This document shows positions 47,878 to 56,993 of a DNA stretch of 64,000 nucleotides, piece by piece (position 1 is the stretch's first letter; each line of letters begins with the position of its first letter). A program made the translations under genes and the position numbers. The notes beneath the pieces are model-generated. The model saw only the letters and a list, made by a program, of their open reading frames with translations, searched no databases and was not told the origin of the DNA. The stretch lies in contig NZ_FNTJ01000001.1 of the NCBI RefSeq assembly GCF_900105185.1, forward strand, positions 4,236,501 to 4,300,500, read 5' to 3'. The DNA comes from Pseudomonas saponiphila (GTDB lineage: Bacteria > Pseudomonadota > Gammaproteobacteria > Pseudomonadales > Pseudomonadaceae).

Positions 47878-48768
47878 ATGGACCTGGCCAACCTCAACGC
47901 CTTCATAGCCATTGCCGAAACCGGCAGCTTCTCCGGCGCCGGAGAACGCCTGCACCTGACCCAGCCCGCCATCAGCAAACGCATCGCCGGCCTGGAGCAG
48001 CAGCTCAATGTGCGGCTGTTCGACCGCCTGGGCCGGGAAATCGGCCTGACCGAGGCCGGACGCGCCCTGCTGCCCCGGGCCTACCAGATCATCAACGTGC
48101 TGGACGACACCCGCCGCGCCCTGACCAACCTCAACGGCGAAGTCAGCGGCCGCCTGACCCTGGCCACCAGCCATCACATCGGCCTGCATCGCCTACCGCC
48201 GCTGCTGCGGGCCTTTACCCGGCGCTATCCGCAAGTGGCGCTGGACATTCAATTCCTCGATTCAGAGGTGGCCTACGAGGAAATTCTCCATGGCCGGGCC
48301 GAACTGGCGGTGATCACCCTGGCACCAGAACCCCACAGCCTGATCAGGACAAGCGCCGTGTGGGACGACCCGCTGGACTTCGTCGCCGCCCCGGAGCATC
48401 CATTGGTCAGCAATGGCCAGATCAGCCTGGCGGACATTGCCCTGCATCCGGCGGTATTTCCCGGCGGCAACACCTTTACTCACCATATCGTCCAACGTCT
48501 GTTCGAGGCTCAGGGCCTGACGCCGAACATCGCCATGAGCACTAACTATCTGGAAACTATAAAGATGATGGTGTCCATCGGCCTGGCCTGGAGCGTACTG
48601 CCACGCACCATGCTCGATGATCAGGTGGCGCGCATCCCTTTACCGGGCATACAACTGCGACGCCAGCTAGGCTATATCCTGCACACCGAACGGACGCTGT
48701 CGAACGCTGCGCGGGCTTTCATGGCCCTACTGGATGCACAAGTCGATTGGCCAGGGAACCCGGCATAG
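47878..48768 (+). CDS. LysR-family regulator divergent from leuC
   Basis: This 296-residue LTTR has an N-terminal winged helix-turn-helix (LNAFIAIAETGSFSGAGERLHLTQPAISKRIAGLE) and an effector domain. The divergent position 153 bp from leuC is the standard arrangement for a regulator of the leuCDB operon (compare LeuO/LeuR types), with an isopropylmalate-type co-inducer as a plausible guess. The AT-rich stretch 47815-47860 between the genes could hold its binding site. Confidence 0.9.
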   Translation: MDLANLNAFIAIAETGSFSGAGERLHLTQPAISKRIAGLEQQLNVRLFDRLGREIGLTEAGRALLPRAYQIINVLDDTRRALTNLNGEVSGRLTLATSHHIGLHRLPPLLRAFTRRYPQVALDIQFLDSEVAYEEILHGRAELAVITLAPEPHSLIRTSAVWDDPLDFVAAPEHPLVSNGQISLADIALHPAVFPGGNTFTHHIVQRLFEAQGLTPNIAMSTNYLETIKMMVSIGLAWSVLPRTMLDDQVARIPLPGIQLRRQLGYILHTERTLSNAARAFMALLDAQVDWPGNPA

Positions 48769-48852
48769 CTTTTCCGGGTAGTGCCCGTGCCTCGCCGCAC
48801 CGCCATGAGCACCTCGCGTGAAACGAATGACTCAGCTCAAGGCCTGACCCCC

Positions 48853-51800
48853 ATGCCAAAACCCGCTGACCGTATTCCACCCATGCCGCGTATCCATGCC
48901 ATCGACCCAAAGGAGTCGGAGCAGAGCTGGGAAAGCGCGCCACAGCTGCTTGCCGCCCTCAATGGCGCTCGGCTGGGGGCCTGGTACTGGGATATTGAAA
49001 GCGGGCAGATCAGTTGGTCCCGGGGCACCCAGGCACTGTTTGGCTTCGACCCGCGCCAGCCGCTGCCGGCCAACCTCGAATACCTTGACCTGCTGCCCAT
49101 CGAAGACCGGGCCCGGACAATACGCGCCTTTCATTCGGTGCTGGCGGGCGCTCCGCTGGAACACGCCATGCACCATCGCATTCGCTGGCCCGATGGCAGC
49201 CTGCACTGGCTGGAGATCAACGGCAGCGTACTGCCGGACAAGCACGGCAAACCCCGCATGATCGGGGTGATCCGCGAGATCACCCACCAGCGCCAACGCG
49301 AGGAAGCCCTCAGCAACTCGGAAAAGCGCTTCGCCACCCTGTTTCACCTGTGCCCCAATACGGTGCTGCTGACTCGCCTGGAAGATGGCCTGATCAGCGA
49401 GGCCAACCAGTATTTCGAAAGCCAGTTCGGCTGGCCCGCCGCACATGTGATCGGCCGTACCACCCTGGAGATCGGCCTGTGGGTCAACCCCGAGCAGCGC
49501 GCCCAACTGATCAAGGCCGTGCAGAAGAAAGGCCAGGCTGCCAGCCTCGAAGTGCAGTTCCGCGCCAGCAACGGCCAGATCCACGACGGCATCCTCAGCG
49601 CACAGAAGATCGAACTGGAAGGCAAGCCCTACCTGCTCAGCACCTTTCTCGACACCAGCGAGCGCAAAAGAGCCGAACAGGCGCTCAAGGATAGCCAGGA
49701 GCGCCTCGACCTGGCCCTGGACTCGGCCCAACTGGGCACCTGGGACTGGCACATTCCCAGCGGCATGCTGTACGGCTCTGCGCGCGCCGCGCAATTGCAT
49801 GGCCTGGCCCCGGCGCCCTTCCACGAATCCTTCGAGGCCTTTTTCGAGGGCGTACCCACCGAAGAACGCGACAGCATGCGCGATGCCTATCGCAGCCTGC
49901 GGGAAGGCCCGGCGGGCAACTACCAACTGACCTACCGAGTGCAGCTGGCAGACGGTAGCTCGCGCTACCTCGAAAGCCGCGCCCGCCTCTATCGCGACGA
50001 GTCGGGCAATCCCCTGCGCATGGCCGGGACGCTGCTGGACATTACCGAGCAGGTGGAGCGCGAACAGCGCCTGATCACCTCCGAGGAGAAGTTCGCCAGC
50101 CTGTTCCAGGTCAGCCCGGACCCCATCTGCCTGACCCAGCTGGAAACCGGCCAGTTCATCGAGATCAACTCAAGCTTTACCCAGACCTTTGGCTGGACCC
50201 AGGACGACGTGATCGACCGCAGCGCCGAGCAGATCGGCTTCTGGGAAGACCCGGCCCCGCGGCTGCGGCGAATCGAGCAGGTGATTCGCGAACAGGCGCT
50301 GAATAACGTAGCAGTGATGGTCAACCACAAGGACGGCCATTCGCTGACCTGCATCATTTCCAGCCGCCTGATTACCGTCGACAAACAGCCGTGCATCGTC
50401 ACCACGTTGCGGGACATCACCCAGCAACAGCGCTCCGAGGCCGCCCTCAAGGCCAGCGAGGAGAAATTCGCCAAGGCCTTCCACTCCAGCCCCGACGCTA
50501 TCACCATCACCGAGCGCGAAACCGGTCGCTATCTGGAGGTCAACGACGGCTTCTGCCGCCTGACCGGCTACCGCACCGATGAAGTGCTCGGCCACACCAT
50601 GTACCAGGTCGGCATCTGGGCCGAAGAAGGCCAGCTCGCCACGCTGCTGGCGGAACTCAGACTCAAGGGACGCGTGCATCACCTGGAAATGCTCGGGCGC
50701 AACAAGCGCGGGGAAATCCTCACCCTCGAAGTGTCGGTGGAGCCGATCATCCTCAATGAAACCCCATGCCTGCTGCTCACGGCCCGGGATGTCAGCCTGC
50801 TGAAGAACGCCCAGGCGCAGATCCGCCACCTGGCCTACCACGACCCTTTGACCAACCTGCCCAACCGCGCCCTGTTGATGGACCGCTTGAGCCAGCAGAT
50901 CGCCCTGCTCAAGCGCCACAACCTGCGGGGCGCGCTGCTGTTCCTCGACCTGGACCACTTCAAGCACATCAACGATTCCCTGGGCCACCCGGTGGGCGAC
51001 ACCGTGCTGAAGATCATCACCGCCAGGCTGGAAGCCAGCGTACGCATGGAGGACACCGTGGCACGCCTGGGCGGCGACGAATTCGTGGTACTGCTCAGCG
51101 GCCTGGAAGGCTCGCGCAATGAGGTCAGCGAGCAGGTACGGCACCTGGCGGGAACCCTGCGCGAACTGCTCTCGGAACCGATGTTCCTCGACGGCCAGCG
51201 GCTGCAGGTCACCCCCAGTATCGGCGTGGCGCTGATCCCCGATCACGGATCGACCCCCACCGACCTGCTCAAGCGCGCCGACATCGCCCTTTACCGGGCC
51301 AAGGACTCCGGGCGCAACACCACGCAGATGTATCACAACACCATGCAGAAGGCCGCCAGCGAGCGCCTGCGCATGGAAACCGACCTGCGCCTGGCCCTGT
51401 CCCGCGGCGAATTCAGCGTGCACTTCCAGCCCCAGGTCGACGCCCGCGACAACCGCATCGTCGGCGCCGAGGCCCTGGTGCGCTGGCAGCATCCAGAACT
51501 GGGTGCCCAATCACCGACCGAGTTCATCAAGGTACTGGAGGACAGCGGGCTGATCCTTGAAGTCGGCACCTGGATTCTCGATGAAGCCTGCCTGGCCTTC
51601 AGCCAACTGATGGCAGAGGGCCTGGTGGATCCTTATCACTTCAGCCTGTGCGTCAATATCAGTCCGCGCCAGTTCCGCCAGGCCGACTTTGTCGAGAAAA
51701 TCGAACACAGCCTGACCGAGTACGCCTTGCCCTCGTCGCTGCTCAAGCTGGAAATCACCGAGGGCATCGTGATCCAGAACCTGGACGACACCATCAGCAA

Positions 51801-52131
51801 GATGCGCCGCCTGAAAAAGCTCGGCGTCAGCTTCGCCATGGATGACTTCGGCACCGGTTATTCGTCCTTGACCTACCTCAAGCGCCTGCCGGTGGACACC
51901 CTGAAGATCGACCAGTCCTTCGTCCGCGACGCCACCCATGACCCCAACGATGCGGAAATCATCCGCGCCATCGTCGCCATGGCCCGCAGCCTGAACCTGA
52001 AGGTCATCGCCGAAGGCGTGGAAACCCCGCAGCAACTGGAATTCCTCCAGGGGCTGGACTGCCATCTGTACCAGGGCTACCTGCACAGCCAGCCGCTTCC
52101 CCTCGGCGAATTCAAGAAACTGCTGAAATGA
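48853..52131 (+). CDS. Multi-PAS GGDEF-EAL cyclic-di-GMP enzyme
   Basis: This large (about 1092 residues) cytoplasmic signalling protein has about five N-terminal PAS/PAC sensor repeats (about 35-655), then GGDEF and EAL domains. The GGDEF active site is intact (RLGGDEF, about 739) with an RxxD inhibitory site (RMED) five residues before it. The EAL domain has EAL (GAEALVRW), MDDFGTGYSSL and KIDQSFV, so both diguanylate cyclase and phosphodiesterase activities are possible. There are no clear transmembrane helices. The start is uncertain: in-frame GTG 48781 and ATG 48805 exist, and I prefer the ATG at 48853 with AAGG upstream. Confidence 0.93.
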   Translation: MPKPADRIPPMPRIHAIDPKESEQSWESAPQLLAALNGARLGAWYWDIESGQISWSRGTQALFGFDPRQPLPANLEYLDLLPIEDRARTIRAFHSVLAGAPLEHAMHHRIRWPDGSLHWLEINGSVLPDKHGKPRMIGVIREITHQRQREEALSNSEKRFATLFHLCPNTVLLTRLEDGLISEANQYFESQFGWPAAHVIGRTTLEIGLWVNPEQRAQLIKAVQKKGQAASLEVQFRASNGQIHDGILSAQKIELEGKPYLLSTFLDTSERKRAEQALKDSQERLDLALDSAQLGTWDWHIPSGMLYGSARAAQLHGLAPAPFHESFEAFFEGVPTEERDSMRDAYRSLREGPAGNYQLTYRVQLADGSSRYLESRARLYRDESGNPLRMAGTLLDITEQVEREQRLITSEEKFASLFQVSPDPICLTQLETGQFIEINSSFTQTFGWTQDDVIDRSAEQIGFWEDPAPRLRRIEQVIREQALNNVAVMVNHKDGHSLTCIISSRLITVDKQPCIVTTLRDITQQQRSEAALKASEEKFAKAFHSSPDAITITERETGRYLEVNDGFCRLTGYRTDEVLGHTMYQVGIWAEEGQLATLLAELRLKGRVHHLEMLGRNKRGEILTLEVSVEPIILNETPCLLLTARDVSLLKNAQAQIRHLAYHDPLTNLPNRALLMDRLSQQIALLKRHNLRGALLFLDLDHFKHINDSLGHPVGDTVLKIITARLEASVRMEDTVARLGGDEFVVLLSGLEGSRNEVSEQVRHLAGTLRELLSEPMFLDGQRLQVTPSIGVALIPDHGSTPTDLLKRADIALYRAKDSGRNTTQMYHNTMQKAASERLRMETDLRLALSRGEFSVHFQPQVDARDNRIVGAEALVRWQHPELGAQSPTEFIKVLEDSGLILEVGTWILDEACLAFSQLMAEGLVDPYHFSLCVNISPRQFRQADFVEKIEHSLTEYALPSSLLKLEITEGIVIQNLDDTISKMRRLKKLGVSFAMDDFGTGYSSLTYLKRLPVDTLKIDQSFVRDATHDPNDAEIIRAIVAMARSLNLKVIAEGVETPQQLEFLQGLDCHLYQGYLHSQPLPLGEFKKLLK

Positions 52132-52142
52132 CAGGCACGAAA

Positions 52143-52165
52143 AAGGGCGCCACCAGGGCGCCCTT
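52143..52165. terminator. Bidirectional terminator between the GGDEF-EAL gene and ibpA
   Basis: A perfect 9-bp stem (AAGGGCGCC/GGCGCCCTT, 52143-52151 with 52157-52165) with a 5-nt loop is followed by TTTT on plus and preceded by AAAA, 11 nt after one stop and 15 nt from the other. Confidence 0.9.
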
Positions 52166-52179
52166 CTTTTGCAGCGGTC

Positions 52180-52626
52180 TTAGTGTTGCAGAGCCGGCTG
52201 CTGCGCACCGTTGATCGGGATGCGCTTTGGCTTGGCCTCTTCCGGCACGACCCGCAGCAGGTCGATGTTCAACAGACCGTTGCTCAGGGCCGCGGCCTTG
52301 ACCTCGATATGGTCGGCCAGACGGAAGGACAGCTTGAATGCACGCTGGGCAATGCCCTGGTGCAGGTAGGTGACACTTTCATTGGCATCGCGCTTGCCAC
52401 CACTCACGGTCAACACGCCTTTCTCCACTTGCAGTTCCAGGTCTTCTTCCTGGAAACCGGCTGCCGCGATGACGATGCGGTATTGGTCGTCGGCGTGTTT
52501 TTCAACGTTGTAGGGTGGATAGCTGCTGCCCGGTTCATTGCGCAACGCCGATTCGAACAGGTCGTTGAAACGGTCGAAGCCAACAGAGGAACGGAACAGT
52601 GGAGCCAGGGAAAATGCAGTACTCAT
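52180..52626 (-). CDS. ibpA: Small heat-shock protein IbpA/Hsp20
   Basis: This alpha-crystallin-type holdase of 148 residues binds unfolding proteins on heat stress. The N-terminal FDRFNDLFESAL motif, the crystallin domain (about 38-128) with LEVQVEKGVLTVSGGKR-type strands and the C-terminal IxI motif RIPIN are present. Its leader contains a predicted RNA thermometer and a sigma-32 promoter, so it is likely controlled both in transcription and translation. Confidence 0.96.
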   Translation of the reverse strand: MSTAFSLAPLFRSSVGFDRFNDLFESALRNEPGSSYPPYNVEKHADDQYRIVIAAAGFQEEDLELQVEKGVLTVSGGKRDANESVTYLHQGIAQRAFKLSFRLADHIEVKAAALSNGLLNIDLLRVVPEEAKPKRIPINGAQQPALQH

Positions 52627-52690
52627 GGGTCTATCTCCTGATATTTCAGCGAGTGGTTATCTCCGCGACCCGAATTCGGCGTCGCGTACC
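52627..52690 (-). promoter_or_regulatory. ROSE-type RNA thermometer in the ibpA leader
   Basis: Read on the minus strand, the last hairpin pairs CTCGCTGA with TCAGGAG, with one bulged G. It thereby hides the Shine-Dalgarno AGGAG (window 52635-52653). The bulged G opposite the ribosome binding site is the signature of ROSE elements upstream of small heat-shock genes. An upstream hairpin (52664-52669 with 52681-52686, CGCGAC/GTCGCG) precedes it. Confidence 0.85.
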
Positions 52691-52694
52691 CAAG

Positions 52695-52722
52695 AGATAG
52701 GGATCGGCCCCGGCATTTCAAG
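52695..52722 (-). promoter_or_regulatory. Sigma-32 heat-shock promoter of ibpA
   Basis: On the minus strand CTTGAAA (52716-52722) and CCCTATCT (52695-52702) are separated by 13 bp, very close to the RpoH consensus CTTGAAA-N13-CCCCATNT. Transcription would begin near 52688, giving a leader of about 60 nt that just spans the thermometer. Confidence 0.87.
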
Positions 52723-52740
52723 AGCCCTTTTTTGAATTTT

Positions 52741-53700
52741 TTACGCCGCCTCGCTGCGCGCCACACCCAACAGGCGCCCCACCTGGTCCAGATCGGTTTC
52801 CCGGCGCAGAGCAGTAAACAATTCCACCGCCTCCGGGTAGTTGCGGGTCAGCATGGCCAGCCACTGCTTGAGCCGCCCCGGCGCCGAACGCGGCGTCAAT
52901 TGCACCACCACCTGGGCCCAGAATTCCTGGAGCAGGGGCTGCAGATCGGCCCAGGACATGGCCACCACCTCTTCGCCCGCCCGGGCAGCGGCGATCTGTC
53001 GCGCCAGGTCGGGACGCGACACCAAGCCACGGCCGAGCATGATGTCCTCGACACCACTGATCTCCCGGCAGCGCCGCCAATCCTCGACGCTCCAGATATC
53101 GCCGTTGGCGAACACCGGCACCTTGACCACCTCCTGGACCCGGGGAATCCACTCCCAGTGAGCCGGCGGCTTGTAGCCATCGACCTTGGTCCGGGCGTGA
53201 ACCACGATATGCTCGGCACCGCCCTCGGCCAACGCGGTCGCGCACACCAGCGAGCCGTCCGGACTGTCGAAACCCAGCCGCATTTTTGCCGTCACCGGAA
53301 TGTGCGCCGGCACCGCGCGCCGCACATGCTCGACGATCTGGTTCAGCAGCTCGGGCTCCTTGAGCAGCACCGCCCCGCCCCGGGACTTGTTGACGGTCTT
53401 GGCCGGGCAACCGAAGTTCAAATCGATGACCTCACTGCCCAGCTCACAGGCCAGCGCGGCGTTCTCGGCCAGGCACACCGGATCCGAACCCAGCAACTGC
53501 ACGCGCAACGGCACTCCGGCAGCGGTATGCGCACCGTGCAGCAACTCGGGCGCGAGCTTGTGGAAATAGGCAGGCGTCAACAGACGGTCGTTGACGCGGA
53601 TGAACTCGGTGACACACCAGTCGATCCCGCCAACACGGGTCAATACATCCCGCAGGATGTTGTCGACCAACCCTTCCATGGGCGCCAGGGCAATTTGCAT
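52741..53700 (-). CDS. dusC: tRNA-dihydrouridine(16) synthase
   Basis: This FMN enzyme reduces uridine in the D-loop of tRNA; the DusC group acts on U16. The 319-residue TIM barrel starts [13 protein letters not shown] and has [19 protein letters not shown] with the catalytic Cys, [14 protein letters not shown] and FANGDIWS. Assignment to DusC rather than DusA/B is from the MEGLVD start and overall pattern. The ATG at 53700 is preferred over a GTG at 53709. Its stop lies only 19 bp upstream of the ibpA -35 element. Confidence 0.93.
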   Translation of the reverse strand: MQIALAPMEGLVDNILRDVLTRVGGIDWCVTEFIRVNDRLLTPAYFHKLAPELLHGAHTAAGVPLRVQLLGSDPVCLAENAALACELGSEVIDLNFGCPAKTVNKSRGGAVLLKEPELLNQIVEHVRRAVPAHIPVTAKMRLGFDSPDGSLVCATALAEGGAEHIVVHARTKVDGYKPPAHWEWIPRVQEVVKVPVFANGDIWSVEDWRRCREISGVEDIMLGRGLVSRPDLARQIAAARAGEEVVAMSWADLQPLLQEFWAQVVVQLTPRSAPGRLKQWLAMLTRNYPEAVELFTALRRETDLDQVGRLLGVARSEAA

Positions 53701-53855
53701 GAAACACACTCAACGAAAAAACGGGCGAAAAAACGTCCGCCAGTTTACTGGGTTTCGCCCTTGAACAGGAGTTTTGTAGGGACTTGTGAGCCGCGAACAA
53801 GCCCGGGTGGACGCCTTCGCTGACAAGCCGCTTCCGACACAGGCACGAGCAGGTG

Positions 53856-54290
53856 TCAGGAGCCTTGCAGGGCCGGGCCATAGCCTTCGAGGAACTCGGC
53901 CGGCATGCGCTTGGGTTTACCGCTGGACAGCTCGATGCAGACGAAGGTGGTCTGAGCCCGCAACAGGGTGCTGCCATCGCTCGGACGAACCAACTGGAAA
54001 CGCCGGGCCATCTTCAGACGCTGGTCCCAATCGACGATCCAGGTAGCCAGTTGCAACTCATCCCCTTCGTATGCGGCAGCCAGGTAGTCGATCTCGTGTC
54101 GCACCACGGCCATCGCCCGATCCAGCCGGCGATACTCCGCCAGATCCAGCCCCAGGCGCTGGGAGTGCCGCCAGGCACAACGCTCCAGCCAAGAAACATA
54201 AACTGCATTGTTGGCGTGCCCCAGACCATCGATATCCTCGGCCGCCACCTGCAGATCGATGACGAATGGCGTTGCCAGATCCCAACTCAT
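53856..54290 (-). CDS. Acyl-CoA thioesterase (4-hydroxybenzoyl-CoA thioesterase/YbgC-like)
   Basis: This single hotdog-fold protein of 144 residues has the family active-site region DIDGLGHANNAVYVSWLERCAW (conserved Asp about 18-20, replacing the more usual DTDxMGHVN). The substrate is unknown, most likely acyl-CoA. It is separated from dusC by about 155 bases containing a degenerate REP-like stretch. Confidence 0.88.
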   Translation of the reverse strand: MSWDLATPFVIDLQVAAEDIDGLGHANNAVYVSWLERCAWRHSQRLGLDLAEYRRLDRAMAVVRHEIDYLAAAYEGDELQLATWIVDWDQRLKMARRFQLVRPSDGSTLLRAQTTFVCIELSSGKPKRMPAEFLEGYGPALQGS

Positions 54291-54336
54291 GCCCTACTCC
54301 CGGCCAGATTTTTGACCGGGGCAGTGTAGCGGATGC

Positions 54337-55170
54337 TCAAGCAGATTGGCGCGCTTGCAGATGGAGCCCGGTAACCAGGGCAAGCACTGCTTCGACCACC
54401 CGCGGATCGGCCAGCACCCGCTGATGGCCACCCTCGCTCAAGCGCAACAGGCGACTGTCGAACCAGGCCTGATGGATCAGCTCCGACTCCTGGACCGGCA
54501 CGAAGCGATCATCCTCCGCGTGAACGATCAGACCCGGCATGTCCAGCTGATACTGGGCCACATCCAGGCTTGCCGCGCGCATGCCGACGTCTTTCTCCAC
54601 CTGACGAATAAAGGCCGAGCGCGCCCGGGGCGGCAAGCCCATGTAACGGGCGAAACCGCGCAATACGCCGAGGATGCGGGCGGGTGCAGCAATGCTGACC
54701 AGGGTTTCGCTACGCAGCCCCAATTGCACGGCGAGCATGGCGCTGGCGCCGCCCATGGAATGGCCGATCACCGCACGCAACGGCGGCAACTCTGCGGCGG
54801 CCTCCAGCATCGCTCTGGCGAATAGCACCACATTGGCCTCATCCCCCGGAGAACGGCCATGGGCCGGCCCCTCCAGCGCCACCGCGGTATAACCGGCCGT
54901 CACCAGCGCATCGACCAGACTGGCGAACTGGGTGGGTCGCCCTTCCCAGCCATGCATCAGCATCACCGTTGGCCCCTGCCCCCAACGCAAGGCAGAAAGC
55001 CCAAAGCGCAGGGTCAGTCGCTCGGCGCGCGCCAGCAGCGGCAGTTCCCAGTCCCGCGGCGGCAGCTCGCGAGGTGTCATGAACAGCTGGCGCATCCGGT
55101 TTGCCACCCATTGAGGAGCCACCCAGCCAAGGGTGCCATTGACGCCACGAATCCAGCTCAATCCGCTCAT
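54337..55170 (-). CDS. Alpha/beta hydrolase
   Basis: This 277-residue cytoplasmic hydrolase has the oxyanion region MLMHGWEGRP, nucleophile elbow AVIGHSMGGASAML (Ser), acid HAEDDRFVP and the His in EGGHQRVL, a complete triad. The substrate is unknown. It lies 29 nt downstream of a TetR gene in the same direction, so the two probably form an operon and TetR may control it. Confidence 0.92.
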   Translation of the reverse strand: MSGLSWIRGVNGTLGWVAPQWVANRMRQLFMTPRELPPRDWELPLLARAERLTLRFGLSALRWGQGPTVMLMHGWEGRPTQFASLVDALVTAGYTAVALEGPAHGRSPGDEANVVLFARAMLEAAAELPPLRAVIGHSMGGASAMLAVQLGLRSETLVSIAAPARILGVLRGFARYMGLPPRARSAFIRQVEKDVGMRAASLDVAQYQLDMPGLIVHAEDDRFVPVQESELIHQAWFDSRLLRLSEGGHQRVLADPRVVEAVLALVTGLHLQARQSA

Positions 55171-55199
55171 CTCTCACCACCTCGCAACCGAACTTCAGG

Positions 55200-55739
55200 T
55201 CATTGAATTGCCGACTTGGCGGCACGCAACAAACGATCGGACAACTCCCCCGGGCCCAGGGCCCGCGCCAGGGACAGCCCTCCCACCATCAACGCCATGT
55301 CCGCAAGGGCCTTGTCCGTGTCCTCCGGGCAAGTGGCCAACTGCGCCACCATCAACTCCATGTGTTCATTCAAGGCTTTGCGAAAACTCTCGGGCAACCG
55401 CCCAAACTCGCCCACGGACGCCGGAATCGGGCAGGCCTGCTCCGTGGAGTCGCGATGCTTGCGCGACAGGTAGAAAGCCGCCGTCAGCGCCCTGCGCTCC
55501 TCGCCACTGAGGCTTGAGTCCATCTCGTCGAGCAAGCCGCGGCGGTGGGAGAGCAATTGGGTAAAGGCTTCGAGCATCAACGCATCCTTGCTCTCAAAGT
55601 GCGCATAGAAGCCGCCTACAGTCAGCCCGGCCGCGCCCATTACTTCACCCACGCTGGGTTCCGCAGGACCCCGCTGAATCAGCGCGGAACTGGCGGCCTG
55701 GAGAATACGTTCGCGGGTTTGAGCTTTTTTGTCGTTCAT
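55200..55739 (-). CDS. TetR/AcrR-family regulator
   Basis: This 179-residue regulator has an N-terminal helix-turn-helix (SVGEVMGAAGLTVGGFYAHFESKDALMLEAF, preceded by RERILQAASSALIQRG) and a helical ligand domain. It is first in a two-gene operon with the alpha/beta hydrolase. An AT-rich stretch with GAATATTACG and TAATATTC inverted parts at about 55750-55775 (reading AATATTACGAAAAGAATATT) may be its operator. Confidence 0.92.
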   Translation of the reverse strand: MNDKKAQTRERILQAASSALIQRGPAEPSVGEVMGAAGLTVGGFYAHFESKDALMLEAFTQLLSHRRGLLDEMDSSLSGEERRALTAAFYLSRKHRDSTEQACPIPASVGEFGRLPESFRKALNEHMELMVAQLATCPEDTDKALADMALMVGGLSLARALGPGELSDRLLRAAKSAIQ

Positions 55740-55749
55740 CGTTGCCTCC

Positions 55750-55772
55750 GAATATTACGAAAAGAATATTAT
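55750..55772. promoter_or_regulatory. Possible TetR operator
   Basis: AATATTACGAAAAGAATATT at about 55751-55770 is an imperfect inverted repeat (AATATT...AATATT) located 11 bp upstream of the TetR start. The position fits autoregulation. The assignment is an inference. Confidence 0.45.
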
Positions 55773-55868
55773 GCTCATAATAATTTTCCGCAAGTCGCCA
55801 GTGTGACCATCGGTCAGAAGTACAGATTCAGGGAGAGAGCGGGAGCTGGCTGGGCACCAGAAAAACAA

Positions 55869-55897
55869 AAGGGCCATTCAATGATTGAATGACCCTT
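55869..55897 (-). terminator. Terminator of the tRNA-Ala/Glu array
   Basis: On the minus strand a 13-bp stem with one G-U pair (AAGGGTCATTCAA with TTGAATGGCCCTT) and loop TCA is followed by TTGTTTTT, 26 nt past the last tRNA-Glu. Confidence 0.88.
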
Positions 55898-55922
55898 AAA
55901 AATCCCGCAGAGCGGGTAATCG

Positions 55923-55998
55923 TGGCGTCCCCTAGGGGACTCGAACCCCTGTTACCGCCGTGAAAGGGCGGTGTCCTAGGCCACTAGACGAAGGGGAC
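55923..55998 (-). tRNA. tRNA-Glu(TTC), array copy 3
   Basis: A 76-nt cloverleaf, acceptor GTCCCCT/AGGGGAC, anticodon loop CTTTCAC (anticodon TTC), encoded CCA. It is the last tRNA of the minus-strand array. Confidence 0.97.
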
Positions 55999-56075
55999 AC
56001 AAACCTTCTGACAGCTGACCAGCGCTGAGTACTGGTCGATTCAAGGCCGGTGTGGCCAGACCTTGAACTGTAAAT

Positions 56076-56151
<76 letters not shown>

Positions 56152-56203
56152 GGATTTTCGCCTCGCGGCGCAGCGATATCTTGCAATATCGCTTGTGTGA
56201 AAC

Positions 56204-56279
56204 TGGCGTCCCCTAGGGGACTCGAACCCCTGTTACCGCCGTGAAAGGGCGGTGTCCTAGGCCACTAGACGAAGGGGAC
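56204..56279 (-). tRNA. tRNA-Glu(TTC), array copy 2
   Basis: Identical to the tRNA-Glu at 55923-55998, offset by 281 bp. Confidence 0.97.
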
Positions 56280-56357
56280 ACAAACCTTCTGACAGCTGAC
56301 CAGTGCTGAGTACCGGTCGATTCAAGGCCGGTGTGGCCAGACCTTGAACTGTAAAAT

Positions 56358-56433
<76 letters not shown>

Positions 56434-56485
56434 GGATTTTCGCCTCGCGGCGCAGCGACATCTTGCAACATCGCTTGTGTGAAAC

Positions 56486-56561
56486 TGGCGTCCCCTAGGG
56501 GACTCGAACCCCTGTTACCGCCGTGAAAGGGCGGTGTCCTAGGCCACTAGACGAAGGGGAC
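56486..56561 (-). tRNA. tRNA-Glu(TTC), array copy 1
   Basis: Identical to the other two tRNA-Glu copies, offset by 282 bp from the middle one. Confidence 0.97.
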
Positions 56562-56640
56562 GCAAACCCTTCTATACAACTGATCGGCGCTGAGTACCGA
56601 TCAATTCAAGGCCGGTGTGGCCAGGCCTTGAACTGTAAAT

Positions 56641-56716
<76 letters not shown>

Positions 56717-56993
56717 TCGTCGGTGAGGACGGGGCGAATCTTAAGGGGGGATCTGAAGGCTGTCAATTTTTTTTCCGCTTTTTGAAAAAAAATTTGCCGG
56801 GATAACAACCACTTACCGCCCCGCCCCGAAAAACCTGGCTTTTGCGGCCTTGCCGGCCCATATCAACTCCCGCAAAAGGGCCATTACAAGCCGGCAGAAA
56901 ACGCCAAGGGCGACGATCAAACCGTCTGCGCCTGGACTTCAAGCGTAGCCGAAAAGATCGCCGCCCCTGGCGCAACCGTCCCGCAAAGGCGCC
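56717..56993. other. Gap between gltX and the tRNA array
   Basis: These 277 bases separate the gltX stop from the first tRNA-Ala. They should hold the array promoter on the minus strand: a T/A-rich stretch at 56763-56795 precedes the tRNA start by about 50 bp. No gene is supported. Confidence 0.4.
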
